Source: Geoglobus sp. (GTDB lineage: Archaea > Halobacteriota > Archaeoglobi > Archaeoglobales > Archaeoglobaceae). From it: DNA of 5,545 bases. The notes under the pieces are model-generated. The model saw nothing but the letters and a program-made list of their open reading frames with translations, made no database searches and had not been told where the DNA came from. Position numbers and translations under genes: made by a program. Location of the stretch: positions 1 to 5,545 of the forward strand of contig JALURI010000085.1 of assembly GCA_027016965.1 (NCBI GenBank), read 5' to 3'. Positions 1-5,418 of this stretch are shown here, in pieces (position 1 is the stretch's first letter; each line of letters opens with the position of its first letter).

Positions 1-375
1 CATGGCACCTTCTTCAGCTATGTTTCTACCAACAGGTGCATTAACGGAGTAGTAGGGCATTTTTGGCTTTTCAATAAGACCGCTGTCAACAACAAACACC
101 GGAATTTTCGTGAGCCTCAACGCTGTGTATGTTATTAGTGCAGGAGTTGGTTTACCGTCAGGGGTTGCAGGAGGAAAAGGTATGCTCTTGCAACCCCCAT
201 AGCAAAGCAATTCTGCATCGGCAGGTGGTGTGAATTTTACAAGATCAGGACTCTCTCCTGCAACTGTTATTCCTGGAATCTCTGCAGTCATCGTATTTCC
301 AATGCACAGAATAAAAGTCACCTTTCCATCAAGCAGATCTGAAAAGTCCCTGCCCCTGATTACTCTATAGCTCAT
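1..375 (-). CDS. cobT: Archaeal-type CobT, nicotinate-nucleotide phosphoribosyltransferase, N-terminal part (cut by window edge)
   Basis: The 125 visible codons encode the N-terminal third of the archaeal CobT family (usually about 350 residues), which transfers phosphoribose from nicotinate mononucleotide to a lower-ligand base such as dimethylbenzimidazole, giving the alpha-ribotide used in nucleotide-loop assembly of cobamides. The protein begins MSYRVIRGRDFSDLL. Family signatures read directly are LCIGNTMTAEIPGI (about residues 23-36), KFTPPADAELL (50-60) and TPDGKPTPALIT (74-85), followed by a hydrophobic strand IPVFVVDSGL (94-103). The start is firm: reading upstream in frame, a stop appears at 418-420 and there is no other ATG, GTG or TTG. 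No Shine-Dalgarno sequence precedes it, but a TATA-like box lies about 25 nt upstream, so the mRNA is probably leaderless. It is transcribed divergently from polB. The true lower-ligand base in this organism cannot be read from sequence. The rest of the gene lies left of base 1. Confidence 0.9.
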   Translation of the reverse strand, partial: MSYRVIRGRDFSDLLDGKVTFILCIGNTMTAEIPGITVAGESPDLVKFTPPADAELLCYGGCKSIPFPPATPDGKPTPALITYTALRLTKIPVFVVDSGLIEKPKMPYYSVNAPVGRNIAEEGAM

Positions 376-384
376 GACAACAGG

Positions 385-407
385 ACAGTTACACTGGTTA
401 TAACTGT
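385..407. promoter_or_regulatory. Inverted repeat overlapping the cobT promoter, possible operator
   Basis: The arms ACAGTTA (385-391) and TAACTGT (401-407) are perfect inverted complements around a 9-nt spacer. The repeat covers the cobT TATA-like box and reaches to about 10 nt from the start codon, where a bound dimeric regulator would block transcription initiation. The tetramer GTTA also recurs on the plus strand at 388, 397 and 406, a 9-nt period. No regulator is identified. In AT-rich promoter DNA a 7-bp inverted match can arise by chance, so confidence is modest. Confidence 0.4.
397..404 (-). promoter_or_regulatory. TATA-like box of cobT, giving a leaderless transcript
   Basis: On the minus strand the sequence reads AACAGTTATAACCAG; the self-complementary core GTTATAAC is centred about 25 nt before the A of the cobT ATG. 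That is the usual archaeal distance from TATA box to transcription start, so the mRNA would begin at or next to the start codon. The absence of a Shine-Dalgarno motif agrees with this. The box sits inside the inverted repeat at 385-407. This is a spacing-based inference. Confidence 0.5.
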
Positions 408-471
408 TATTTTTGTATTACGTATGTATTATAGCAGTAGAAAGCAAAATCCCCAATGCACCACGGAAGGG

Positions 472-480
472 TTAAAATAT
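472..480 (+). promoter_or_regulatory. TATA-like box of polB
   Basis: TTAAAATAT lies just after the purine-rich stretch CGGAAGGG, which could act as a BRE-like element. Its centre is 27 nt before the A of the polB ATG at 503, the normal archaeal TATA-to-start-site distance. No Shine-Dalgarno motif lies in the expected place, so a leaderless polB mRNA is likely. Confidence 0.55.
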
Positions 481-491
481 TGTCATGACAA
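480..491. promoter_or_regulatory. Perfect 12-bp palindrome TTGTCATGACAA upstream of polB
   Basis: The 12-bp palindrome lies between the polB TATA-like box and the start codon. Its right part, within TCATGACAAC (483-492), is repeated exactly at 372-381, where it spans the cobT start codon. The position suits an operator that blocks RNA polymerase loading. An operator role is inferred only from symmetry and position. Confidence 0.35.
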
Positions 492-502
492 CGTTAACAT
501 GA

Positions 503-2854
503 ATGGAAGGCTGGCTGATTGATGCAGACTACATAACTGAAAATGACAGAGCTGTTGTCAGACTCTGGTGTAAGGATGAGGATGGTATTTTTGTAGTCCA
601 TGACAGAAATTTCACTCCATACTTTTACGTTATTCCCTTCGAGGATTTCGAACCAATGAATGTAGTCGTTGAAACACGAAACAGAGCGATCAAACCTAAA
701 AATGCCGAAGTTGTTGAAAAGAGAGTCTTTGGCAAGAAAATAGAGGTTTACAGGATTTATGCAAGGCATCCGCAGGATGTTCCAAAGCTGAGAGAGGCTT
801 TCAGGACTTACGGGGATGTGAGAGAAGCAGACATCCCTTTTGCATACAGATATCTCATCGACAGAGATCTCGCGTGCATGGATGGAATTGAGGTCGAAGG
901 TGTTCTGAGAGCAGAAAAAGGAATCAGAGTTGTCGAGGCTGATAAAATAGGTAGAAAGAAGAAAAACGGTTTTCCGGAGCTGAACGTTCTTGCATTTGAC
1001 TGTGAGATGCTCACAGAATTTGGAATGGCTGATGCTGAGAGAGATCCGATAATAATAATAGGCGTCAAGATGGGTGACTTCGAAGAAATAATCCATGGGG
1101 AGGAGAGGGAGATAATCTCAAAGTTTGTCAGAATTATACGAGAGCTTGACCCCGACATAATTGTTGGATACAATCAGGATGGATTTGACTGGCCCTATCT
1201 GAAAAAGAGAGCTGAAAAGCTTTCAATCAGGCTTTCCATAGGCAGAGATGGGAGTGAGCTGACATTCAGAGGAGGAAGACCCAGAATAACAGGAAGAATG
1301 AACGTTGATCTCTACGATCTTGCGATGAGGCTTGATGTGAAGGTGAAAAAGCTTGAGAATGTAGCAGAGTTTTTGGGAAGGAAGGTTGAAATCGCAGACA
1401 TAGAGGCAAAGGATATCTACAGAAAATGGGTTTCAGGTGACAGAGAGAGTGTTTTCAGGTACTCCAGGCAGGATATCATGAACACGTATTTCATCGCTGA
1501 GGAGCTTCTACCAATGCACTATGAACTTTCCAGGATGATAAGGCTACCTGTTGACGACATCACAAGAATGGGAAGAGGCAGGCAGGTTGACTGGCTTTTG
1601 CTGAGTGAGGCTTTCAGGCTTCATGAGATTGCCCCAAGTCCAAGTGAGATAGAGGAGAGCTATGAAGGGGCATTTGTGCTTGAACCTGAAAGAGGATTGC
1701 ATGAGAATGTCTACTGCCTTGATTTTGCATCCATGTACCCATCGATAATGATTGCCTACAACGTATCTCCTGACACATACGTTTCAGGTAAATGTAATGA
1801 CTGCCATGTTGCTCCTGAAGTTGAGCACAAATTCAGAAAAAAGCCTGATGGATTCTTCAAAAGGATACTGCAGGATCTCATAGGGAAAAGGAGAGAGATA
1901 AAGGCAAGAATGAGCATGGCTGAAAGGAGGAGTGTTGAATACCGCCTCTTGGACATACAGCAACAGACACTCAAAATCCTGACAAATTCTTTTTATGGCT
2001 ACACAGGGTGGAGTGGGGCAAGATGGTACTGCAGGGCATGTGCTGAGGCAACAACAGCATGGGGTAGATACTTCATAAGAAAATCAGCTGAGATAGCAAA
2101 AAACATGGGTTTTCAGGTTCTTTATGGAGATACGGATAGCATTTTTGTCAGAAAAGAGGGTTTGAGTGGAGAGGAGCTTCAACGTGAGGTTAAATTGCTC
2201 ATAAACAGAATTTCTCATGAACTGCCTGTAACAATCGAGATTGATGAGATATACAGGACAATATTCTTTGTTGAAAAGAAGAGATACGCAGGGCTTACAG
2301 CTGATGAGAGGCTCATTATTAAGGGTCTGGAGGTGAGAAGGGGAGACTGGTGTGAGCTGGCAAAGGAAGTGCAGAGAGAGGTCATCGAGATCATACTGAA
2401 AGAAAAAGATCCTGAGAAGGCTCTGAAATTTGTCAGAGAAGTCATATCAAAAATCAAAGCTGGAAAATATCTGCTTGAAAAGTTCATAATCTACAAGGGA
2501 CTGACAAAGAAGCCCTCGAAATACGAAAGCATGCAAGCACACGTTAAGGCTGTGCTGAAAGCAAGGGAGTTCGGTTTCCTGTACCCTGTTGGAACGAAGG
2601 TCGGTTACGTAATCATAGAGGGGGGCGGGAACATAGGAGATAGAGCATATCCCGTAGAGCTCATCGAGGGGTTTGATGGTGAATTCGTTGAAATAAAGAC
2701 GAAGCACGGCACCGAAAAACGGAGGCTTGATAGGGACTATTACATAAACAACCAGGTCATTCCGAGTGTGCTCAGAATTCTCGAGCGCTTTGGTTACAAC
2801 GAGCTATCAATCAAGGGCAACACACAAAAAACCCTGGACTCGTTTTTTGGATGA
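503..2854 (+). CDS. polB: Family B replicative DNA polymerase (PolB) with proofreading exonuclease and PIP box
   Basis: This 783-residue DNA polymerase has 3'-5' proofreading and closely matches Archaeoglobus PolB in recalled sequence and length. The N-terminal domain carries the likely uracil/hypoxanthine read-ahead pocket (Y10, P39, V93, I111-F113, by comparison with Pyrococcus furiosus Pol). Exonuclease motifs are Exo I FDCE (D166, E168), Exo II NQDGFD (224-229) and Exo III YSRQD (320-324). Polymerase motifs are A DFASMYPSI (D407), B KILTNSFYG (491-499) and C YGDTDS (D543, D545), then KKRYAGL (592-598). Two CxxC pairs (C431/C434, C510/C513) may be disulfides. The tail QKTLDSFF (775-782) is a PCNA-binding PIP box. 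Motifs A and C, common intein sites in archaea, are uninterrupted. The start is fixed by an in-frame TGA at 500-502 directly before the ATG. It heads the plus-strand cluster, with 47 nt to the next gene. Confidence 0.98.
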   Translation: MEGWLIDADYITENDRAVVRLWCKDEDGIFVVHDRNFTPYFYVIPFEDFEPMNVVVETRNRAIKPKNAEVVEKRVFGKKIEVYRIYARHPQDVPKLREAFRTYGDVREADIPFAYRYLIDRDLACMDGIEVEGVLRAEKGIRVVEADKIGRKKKNGFPELNVLAFDCEMLTEFGMADAERDPIIIIGVKMGDFEEIIHGEEREIISKFVRIIRELDPDIIVGYNQDGFDWPYLKKRAEKLSIRLSIGRDGSELTFRGGRPRITGRMNVDLYDLAMRLDVKVKKLENVAEFLGRKVEIADIEAKDIYRKWVSGDRESVFRYSRQDIMNTYFIAEELLPMHYELSRMIRLPVDDITRMGRGRQVDWLLLSEAFRLHEIAPSPSEIEESYEGAFVLEPERGLHENVYCLDFASMYPSIMIAYNVSPDTYVSGKCNDCHVAPEVEHKFRKKPDGFFKRILQDLIGKRREIKARMSMAERRSVEYRLLDIQQQTLKILTNSFYGYTGWSGARWYCRACAEATTAWGRYFIRKSAEIAKNMGFQVLYGDTDSIFVRKEGLSGEELQREVKLLINRISHELPVTIEIDEIYRTIFFVEKKRYAGLTADERLIIKGLEVRRGDWCELAKEVQREVIEIILKEKDPEKALKFVREVISKIKAGKYLLEKFIIYKGLTKKPSKYESMQAHVKAVLKAREFGFLYPVGTKVGYVIIEGGGNIGDRAYPVELIEGFDGEFVEIKTKHGTEKRRLDRDYYINNQVIPSVLRILERFGYNELSIKGNTQKTLDSFFG

Positions 2855-2868
2855 CATGAGAGGAAAAA

Positions 2869-2876
2869 ATTTTATC
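2869..2876 (+). promoter_or_regulatory. Possible TATA box of the triphosphatase gene
   Basis: ATTTTATC, preceded by GGAAAAA, is centred about 29 nt before the ATG at 2902. There is no Shine-Dalgarno motif in the last 15 nt before that ATG. Together these suggest an additional internal promoter giving a leaderless or nearly leaderless mRNA for the two downstream genes. Read-through from polB is not excluded. Confidence 0.4.
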
Positions 2877-2880
2877 TGAG

Positions 2881-2889
2881 ATTCTTTTT
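2881..2889 (+). terminator. T-rich stretch after polB, possible weak terminator
   Basis: ATTCTTTTT follows the polB stop codon by about 26 nt, and an earlier run of six T lies at 2843-2848 at the end of the gene. Archaeal termination often needs only oligo-T on the coding strand. No hairpin is evident. It could equally be AT-rich spacer belonging to the downstream promoter. Confidence 0.25.
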
Positions 2890-2901
2890 ACACACTTTCA
2901 A

Positions 2902-3420
2902 ATGAAAATCATCACAGGGACAAGGAATCCTGCCAAAATAGAGGGTATAAAGAGAGTGTTTGAGAAGTTTTTTCAGGGAGTTGAGGTTGCAGCTGTGGAT
3001 GTAGTGTCAGGTGTAAGCAATCAGCCATTCGGGGCTGAGACGATAGAAGGAGCGATAAACAGAGCCATAAACGCTTATTCTGACGAGTTCAACTTCTCGG
3101 TTGGGATTGAAGCAGGACTGTTCGAGTTTCCTTTCACAATTACCGGCTACATTGACTTTCAGGTTGCCTGCATTTACGATGGCAAACGATACACAATCGG
3201 CTTTGGCCCGGGCTTTGAGTATCCGCCTGTGGTCTTAGAAAGTGTATTCTACGGCAAGGAGGTTGGAGATGCCATGGAAACTCTGACGGGAATCGAAAAC
3301 CTCGGGAAAAAACATGGTGCCATAGGATTTCTCACAAAAAACACCATAACAAGAAGCATGCTGAGTGAAATTGCAGTAACGATGGCCCTTATTCCATGGA
3401 TTAATCGGGAGCTGTACTGA
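2902..3420 (+). CDS. yjjX: Inosine/xanthosine triphosphatase, YjjX/DUF84 family
   Basis: The 172-residue protein has the length and motifs of the DUF84/YjjX family, cytosolic enzymes that hydrolyse ITP and XTP (and their deoxy forms) and so keep deaminated purines out of nucleic acids. Visible motifs, in order, are TGTRNPAK (residues 5-12), the T-x-N-P-x-K phosphate-binding signature shared with the ITPA/HAM1 fold; SGVSNQPFGAETIEGA (36-51); VGIEAGL (67-73); and GAIGFLTKNTITRSM (139-153), followed by AVTMALIPWIN. All family blocks are present with no sign of truncation. The stop codon overlaps the next gene's ATG by one base. Lying beside a polymerase that senses deaminated bases, it fits a nucleotide-pool cleaning role; that link is inferred. 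DUF84 members vary in measured substrates, so ITP/XTP specificity is a family assignment. Confidence 0.85.
   Translation: MKIITGTRNPAKIEGIKRVFEKFFQGVEVAAVDVVSGVSNQPFGAETIEGAINRAINAYSDEFNFSVGIEAGLFEFPFTITGYIDFQVACIYDGKRYTIGFGPGFEYPPVVLESVFYGKEVGDAMETLTGIENLGKKHGAIGFLTKNTITRSMLSEIAVTMALIPWINRELY
3407..3411 (+). promoter_or_regulatory. Ribosome binding site of the radical SAM gene, inside the upstream gene
   Basis: GGGAG lies 8 nt before the ATG at 3420 and within the last codons of the triphosphatase gene. With the TGATG stop/start overlap it supports this ATG as the true start and suggests translational coupling. Confidence 0.5.
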
Positions 3421-4268
3421 TGAACAGACTAATCACACCTTTTGACCCCTGGAGGTCCAGAATATGCACCTGCCCCGCCAAGTACTCCTTTAATCCATAT
3501 ACTGGTTGTGATCACAGGTGCAGGTACTGCTACTCCACCTACATTCTCAACTTCTTTCAGGCAAGGCCGAAAAAGTTTCTTCTAAGAAGACTCGAAAGGG
3601 AACTGAAGGAGCTTCCTCATGATGCACTCATTTCCATGTCCAACAGCTCCGATCCATATCCGCCAGTGGAAAGAGATCTTGAGCTTACAAGGAACGCTCT
3701 GAAGCTCATTGGTGAAAGAAACATGAGACTGCTGGTGATAACCAAGAGCAACATCGTGGCGAGGGATTCAGATCTCCTGAGAAAAATTAGAGCCGCGGTC
3801 TCGATAACTGTGACCACTCTCGACAGAGAAATTGCAAAAAGAGCAGAACCGTTTGCCCCTGATCCGAATAAGAGGATTGAAGCTCTCAAAGTGCTGAAAA
3901 AAGCAGGAATCCCAGTGATACTGAGACTCGATCCGATCATACCGGAAATAAATGAGAATCACATCGAAGAGGTGCTCGAAAAAGCAAGATTCGTTGACCA
4001 CGTCGTCTCATCCACACTGAAACTGAGGGGTGACTCTTACAGGAGAATGACTGAGGCATTTCCAGAACTCGGGGAAAGGCTGAGGGAGTTTTACTTCAGA
4101 CAGGGGGAGAGGACTGGTGGAAGCTGGTATCTGAGGAGAGGGATGAGAGAGAAAATCCTGGAGAGAGTCGCTGAGAAGTGTGAAGAGCTCGGAATTAGTT
4201 ATGCTTTTTGCAGAGAGGAGATGCCATTTAAAGCTAGAAGCTGTGATGGTTCTCACCTGATCCCGTAG
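3420..4268 (+). CDS. Radical SAM protein, SPL-like (COG1533-type), function unknown
   Basis: This 282-residue radical SAM enzyme has the cluster motif CDHRCRYCY (C30, C34, C37), expected to bind a 4Fe-4S cluster that cleaves S-adenosylmethionine. The block NPYTGC before it and SDPYPPVE (77-84) after it are typical of the archaeal and bacterial proteins often annotated as spore photoproduct lyase-like. A TIM-barrel-like run follows (LLVITKSN, VSITVTTLD, PVILRLDPIIP). Further cysteines at C16, C18, C254, C264 and C275, with the conserved-looking ending SCDGSHLIP, could hold a second metal site or catalytic thiols. True spore photoproduct repair is not implied, because archaea make no spores and most members are uncharacterised. 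The start overlaps the triphosphatase stop by one base and has a GGGAG site. Downstream lies the PIN remnant. The family call is firm; substrate and role are unknown. Confidence 0.88.
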   Translation: MNRLITPFDPWRSRICTCPAKYSFNPYTGCDHRCRYCYSTYILNFFQARPKKFLLRRLERELKELPHDALISMSNSSDPYPPVERDLELTRNALKLIGERNMRLLVITKSNIVARDSDLLRKIRAAVSITVTTLDREIAKRAEPFAPDPNKRIEALKVLKKAGIPVILRLDPIIPEINENHIEEVLEKARFVDHVVSSTLKLRGDSYRRMTEAFPELGERLREFYFRQGERTGGSWYLRRGMREKILERVAEKCEELGISYAFCREEMPFKARSCDGSHLIP

Positions 4269-4279
4269 CTCCTCGTCTG

Positions 4280-4494
4280 ATGTTTGGTGCCATAAAAAAG
4301 CTTCAGGATGTCGTAGTTTCTGAGTCCTCTGATAATTATCTTGAAGAAAGCATAAAAATTTCATTTAGCGAGAGAATAGCGATCTACGATGCTGTATATC
4401 TCTCCTTGGCAAAAAACATGGTGAGCTTTTGGCGAGCGATTCCAAACAGGCAGAGATTGCAAAAAAGTTTGAAATTGATTTGCTTCTTGTATAG
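4280..4494 (+). pseudogene. PIN-domain (VapC-like) ribonuclease remnant, N-terminally truncated and frameshifted
   Basis: From 4280 the frame reads a segment ending IAIYDAVYLSLAK, typical of the second half of VapC-type PIN toxins, with the third metal-binding Asp in IYDA (codon 4388-4390). After the A-tract at 4411-4416 this frame turns into non-PIN sequence. The next frame continues the domain as KHGELLASDSKQAEIAKKF, then EIDLLLV and a stop at 4492-4494. It includes the fourth acidic residue in ASD. Adding one A to the six-A tract would join the parts as LSLAKKHGELL. The first half of a normal domain of about 130 residues, with the first Asp and the Glu, is absent: the gene begins only 11 nt after the radical SAM stop. 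No antitoxin gene is seen. It is probably non-functional; a base-calling error could explain the frameshift but not the missing N-terminus. Confidence 0.75.
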
Positions 4495-4535
4495 TGTTGC
4501 TCTGTGTAACAATACCCTGAATCAAGCCCAGCTCT

Positions 4536-4543
4536 GAAAAGAA
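4536..4543 (-). terminator. T-rich stretch after the hydroxyacyl-CoA dehydrogenase gene, possible terminator
   Basis: On the minus strand TTCTTTTC begins 6 nt after the stop codon of the 3-hydroxyacyl-CoA dehydrogenase gene, in the short convergent gap before the PIN remnant. Oligo-T can end archaeal transcripts, but this run is short and interrupted by a C, and no stem-loop is visible. Confidence 0.22.
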
Positions 4544-4548
4544 TGCCC

Positions 4549-5406
4549 CTATCCATACTCATAAAAGCCTCTTTTAGTCTTCCTTCCAAGCAGTCCAGCA
4601 TTAACCATCTGTCTGAGCAGGGGACATGGCCTGTATTTATCACCCAGCTCTCTGTGCAGGGTTTCAATTGCTGCAAGACATATATCCAACCCTATTAAGT
4701 CAGCAAGCTCCAACGGTCCCATGGGGACATTTGTAAAGAGCCTCATACCCCTGTCTATCTCCTCCTTCGTGGCTACTCCTTCGTAGAGTACCCATATACC
4801 CTCGTTTATCCATGGCATCAGGATCCTATTGGATATGAATCCAGGTGAGTCATTGCAGACAACAGGCTCCTTTCCAAGTTTCTTTGTAAACTCAATCGCA
4901 AACTCGAGGGTTTCATCGTCTGTCAGCAGACCTTTAACAATCTCAACACCTTTCATCAGTGGCACAGGATTCATGAAATGAATTCCAATAAAATTCTCAG
5001 GCTTTTTAGTTACAGACGCCATATCAGTAATGCTGAGTGTTGATGTATTTGAGGCAAAGATTGCATCTTCTTTCCTGACCATCTCATTCAGCTGTCTGAA
5101 AGTGTCCTTTTTCGTATCCATATCTTCTATAATCGCCTCGATCACAACATCTGCATCTGAAAGATCTTCAAGTTTCGTTGTGGGCTTTATTCTGCTGATA
5201 ATAGCATCAACATCTTCCTCCAGCTTTCCCTTTCCGGCAAACTTCTCGAGACTTCTTCTGATATTGTCAAGTCCTCTGTCGAGGAATTCAAACTCTATAT
5301 CTCTCAACACAACTTCAAAACCTGCCATCGCACATACCTGGGCTATCCCAGCCCCCATTGTGCCTGCACCAAGAACACCAACAACCCTAACGTCTTCCAC
5401 TTTCAT
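4549..5406 (-). CDS. hbd: 3-hydroxyacyl-CoA dehydrogenase (NAD-dependent)
   Basis: This 285-residue stand-alone enzyme oxidises L-3-hydroxyacyl-CoA to 3-oxoacyl-CoA with NAD+, a beta-oxidation step that also runs in reverse as 3-hydroxybutyryl-CoA dehydrogenase. The N-terminal Rossmann fold has GAGTMG (residues 13-18), with an acidic residue (D36 in LRDIE) where NAD-preferring members bind the adenosine ribose. Active-site residues match human HADH by alignment from memory: S122 in SNTST, H143 in GIHFMNPVP, E155, and N193 in PGFISNR. The C-terminal domain has PMGPLELADLIGLD (228-241) and ends RKTKRGFYEYG, the usual ending of the family. The length fits the single-domain form, not the form fused to enoyl-CoA hydratase. 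Its start has a Shine-Dalgarno site (GAGGTGA), and the gap to the upstream acyl-CoA dehydrogenase is only 10 nt, so the two are co-transcribed. Confidence 0.96.
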   Translation of the reverse strand: MKVEDVRVVGVLGAGTMGAGIAQVCAMAGFEVVLRDIEFEFLDRGLDNIRRSLEKFAGKGKLEEDVDAIISRIKPTTKLEDLSDADVVIEAIIEDMDTKKDTFRQLNEMVRKEDAIFASNTSTLSITDMASVTKKPENFIGIHFMNPVPLMKGVEIVKGLLTDDETLEFAIEFTKKLGKEPVVCNDSPGFISNRILMPWINEGIWVLYEGVATKEEIDRGMRLFTNVPMGPLELADLIGLDICLAAIETLHRELGDKYRPCPLLRQMVNAGLLGRKTKRGFYEYG

Positions 5407-5411
5407 CTAAC

Positions 5412-5418
5412 TCACCTC
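5412..5418 (-). promoter_or_regulatory. Ribosome binding site of hbd, overlapping the acyl-CoA dehydrogenase stop
   Basis: On the minus strand GAGGTGA lies 5 nt before the hbd ATG and shares bases with the TGA stop of the upstream gene. The overlap supports the chosen start and points to coupled translation of the two beta-oxidation genes. Confidence 0.65.

Noticed and set aside
397..492. Possible tRNA, CRISPR repeat or cobalamin riboswitch in the cobT-polB spacer
   Set aside because: The 127-nt spacer is AT-rich, with no cloverleaf, no spaced long repeats and no B12-box-like conserved core; its content is explained by two promoters and short symmetric motifs.
499..522. A second ATG at 499-501, four bases before the polB start, opening a seven-codon frame that ends at 520-522
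   Set aside because: It is too short to be a gene and overlaps polB. It could matter only if the transcript began upstream of 499, whereas the TATA spacing places the start near 502.
494..1173. Long open frames on the minus strand opposite the start of polB
   Set aside because: The translations are low-complexity, Ser/Ile/Phe-rich and without any recognisable domain, while the plus frame encodes conserved polymerase sequence throughout.
1720..2160. An intein within polB at motif A or C
   Set aside because: Motif A (DFASMYPSI), motif B and motif C (YGDTDS) are continuous and normally spaced, and total length equals the intein-free enzyme.
3420..4268. Calling the radical SAM protein a true spore photoproduct lyase
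   Set aside because: Only the general CxxxCxxC and SDPYPP features are shared; the organism is archaeal and non-sporulating, and the family is functionally broad.
4280..4537. Taking the 85-codon frame as an intact small protein
   Set aside because: Only the first 44 or so residues resemble a PIN domain; after the A-tract the similarity moves to the next frame, so the tail of this frame is an out-of-frame artefact.
5030..5410. Plus-strand open frame opposite the N-terminal half of 3-hydroxyacyl-CoA dehydrogenase
   Set aside because: It is rich in Ser, Thr and Ile with no domain signal; the minus frame carries the Rossmann and catalytic motifs.
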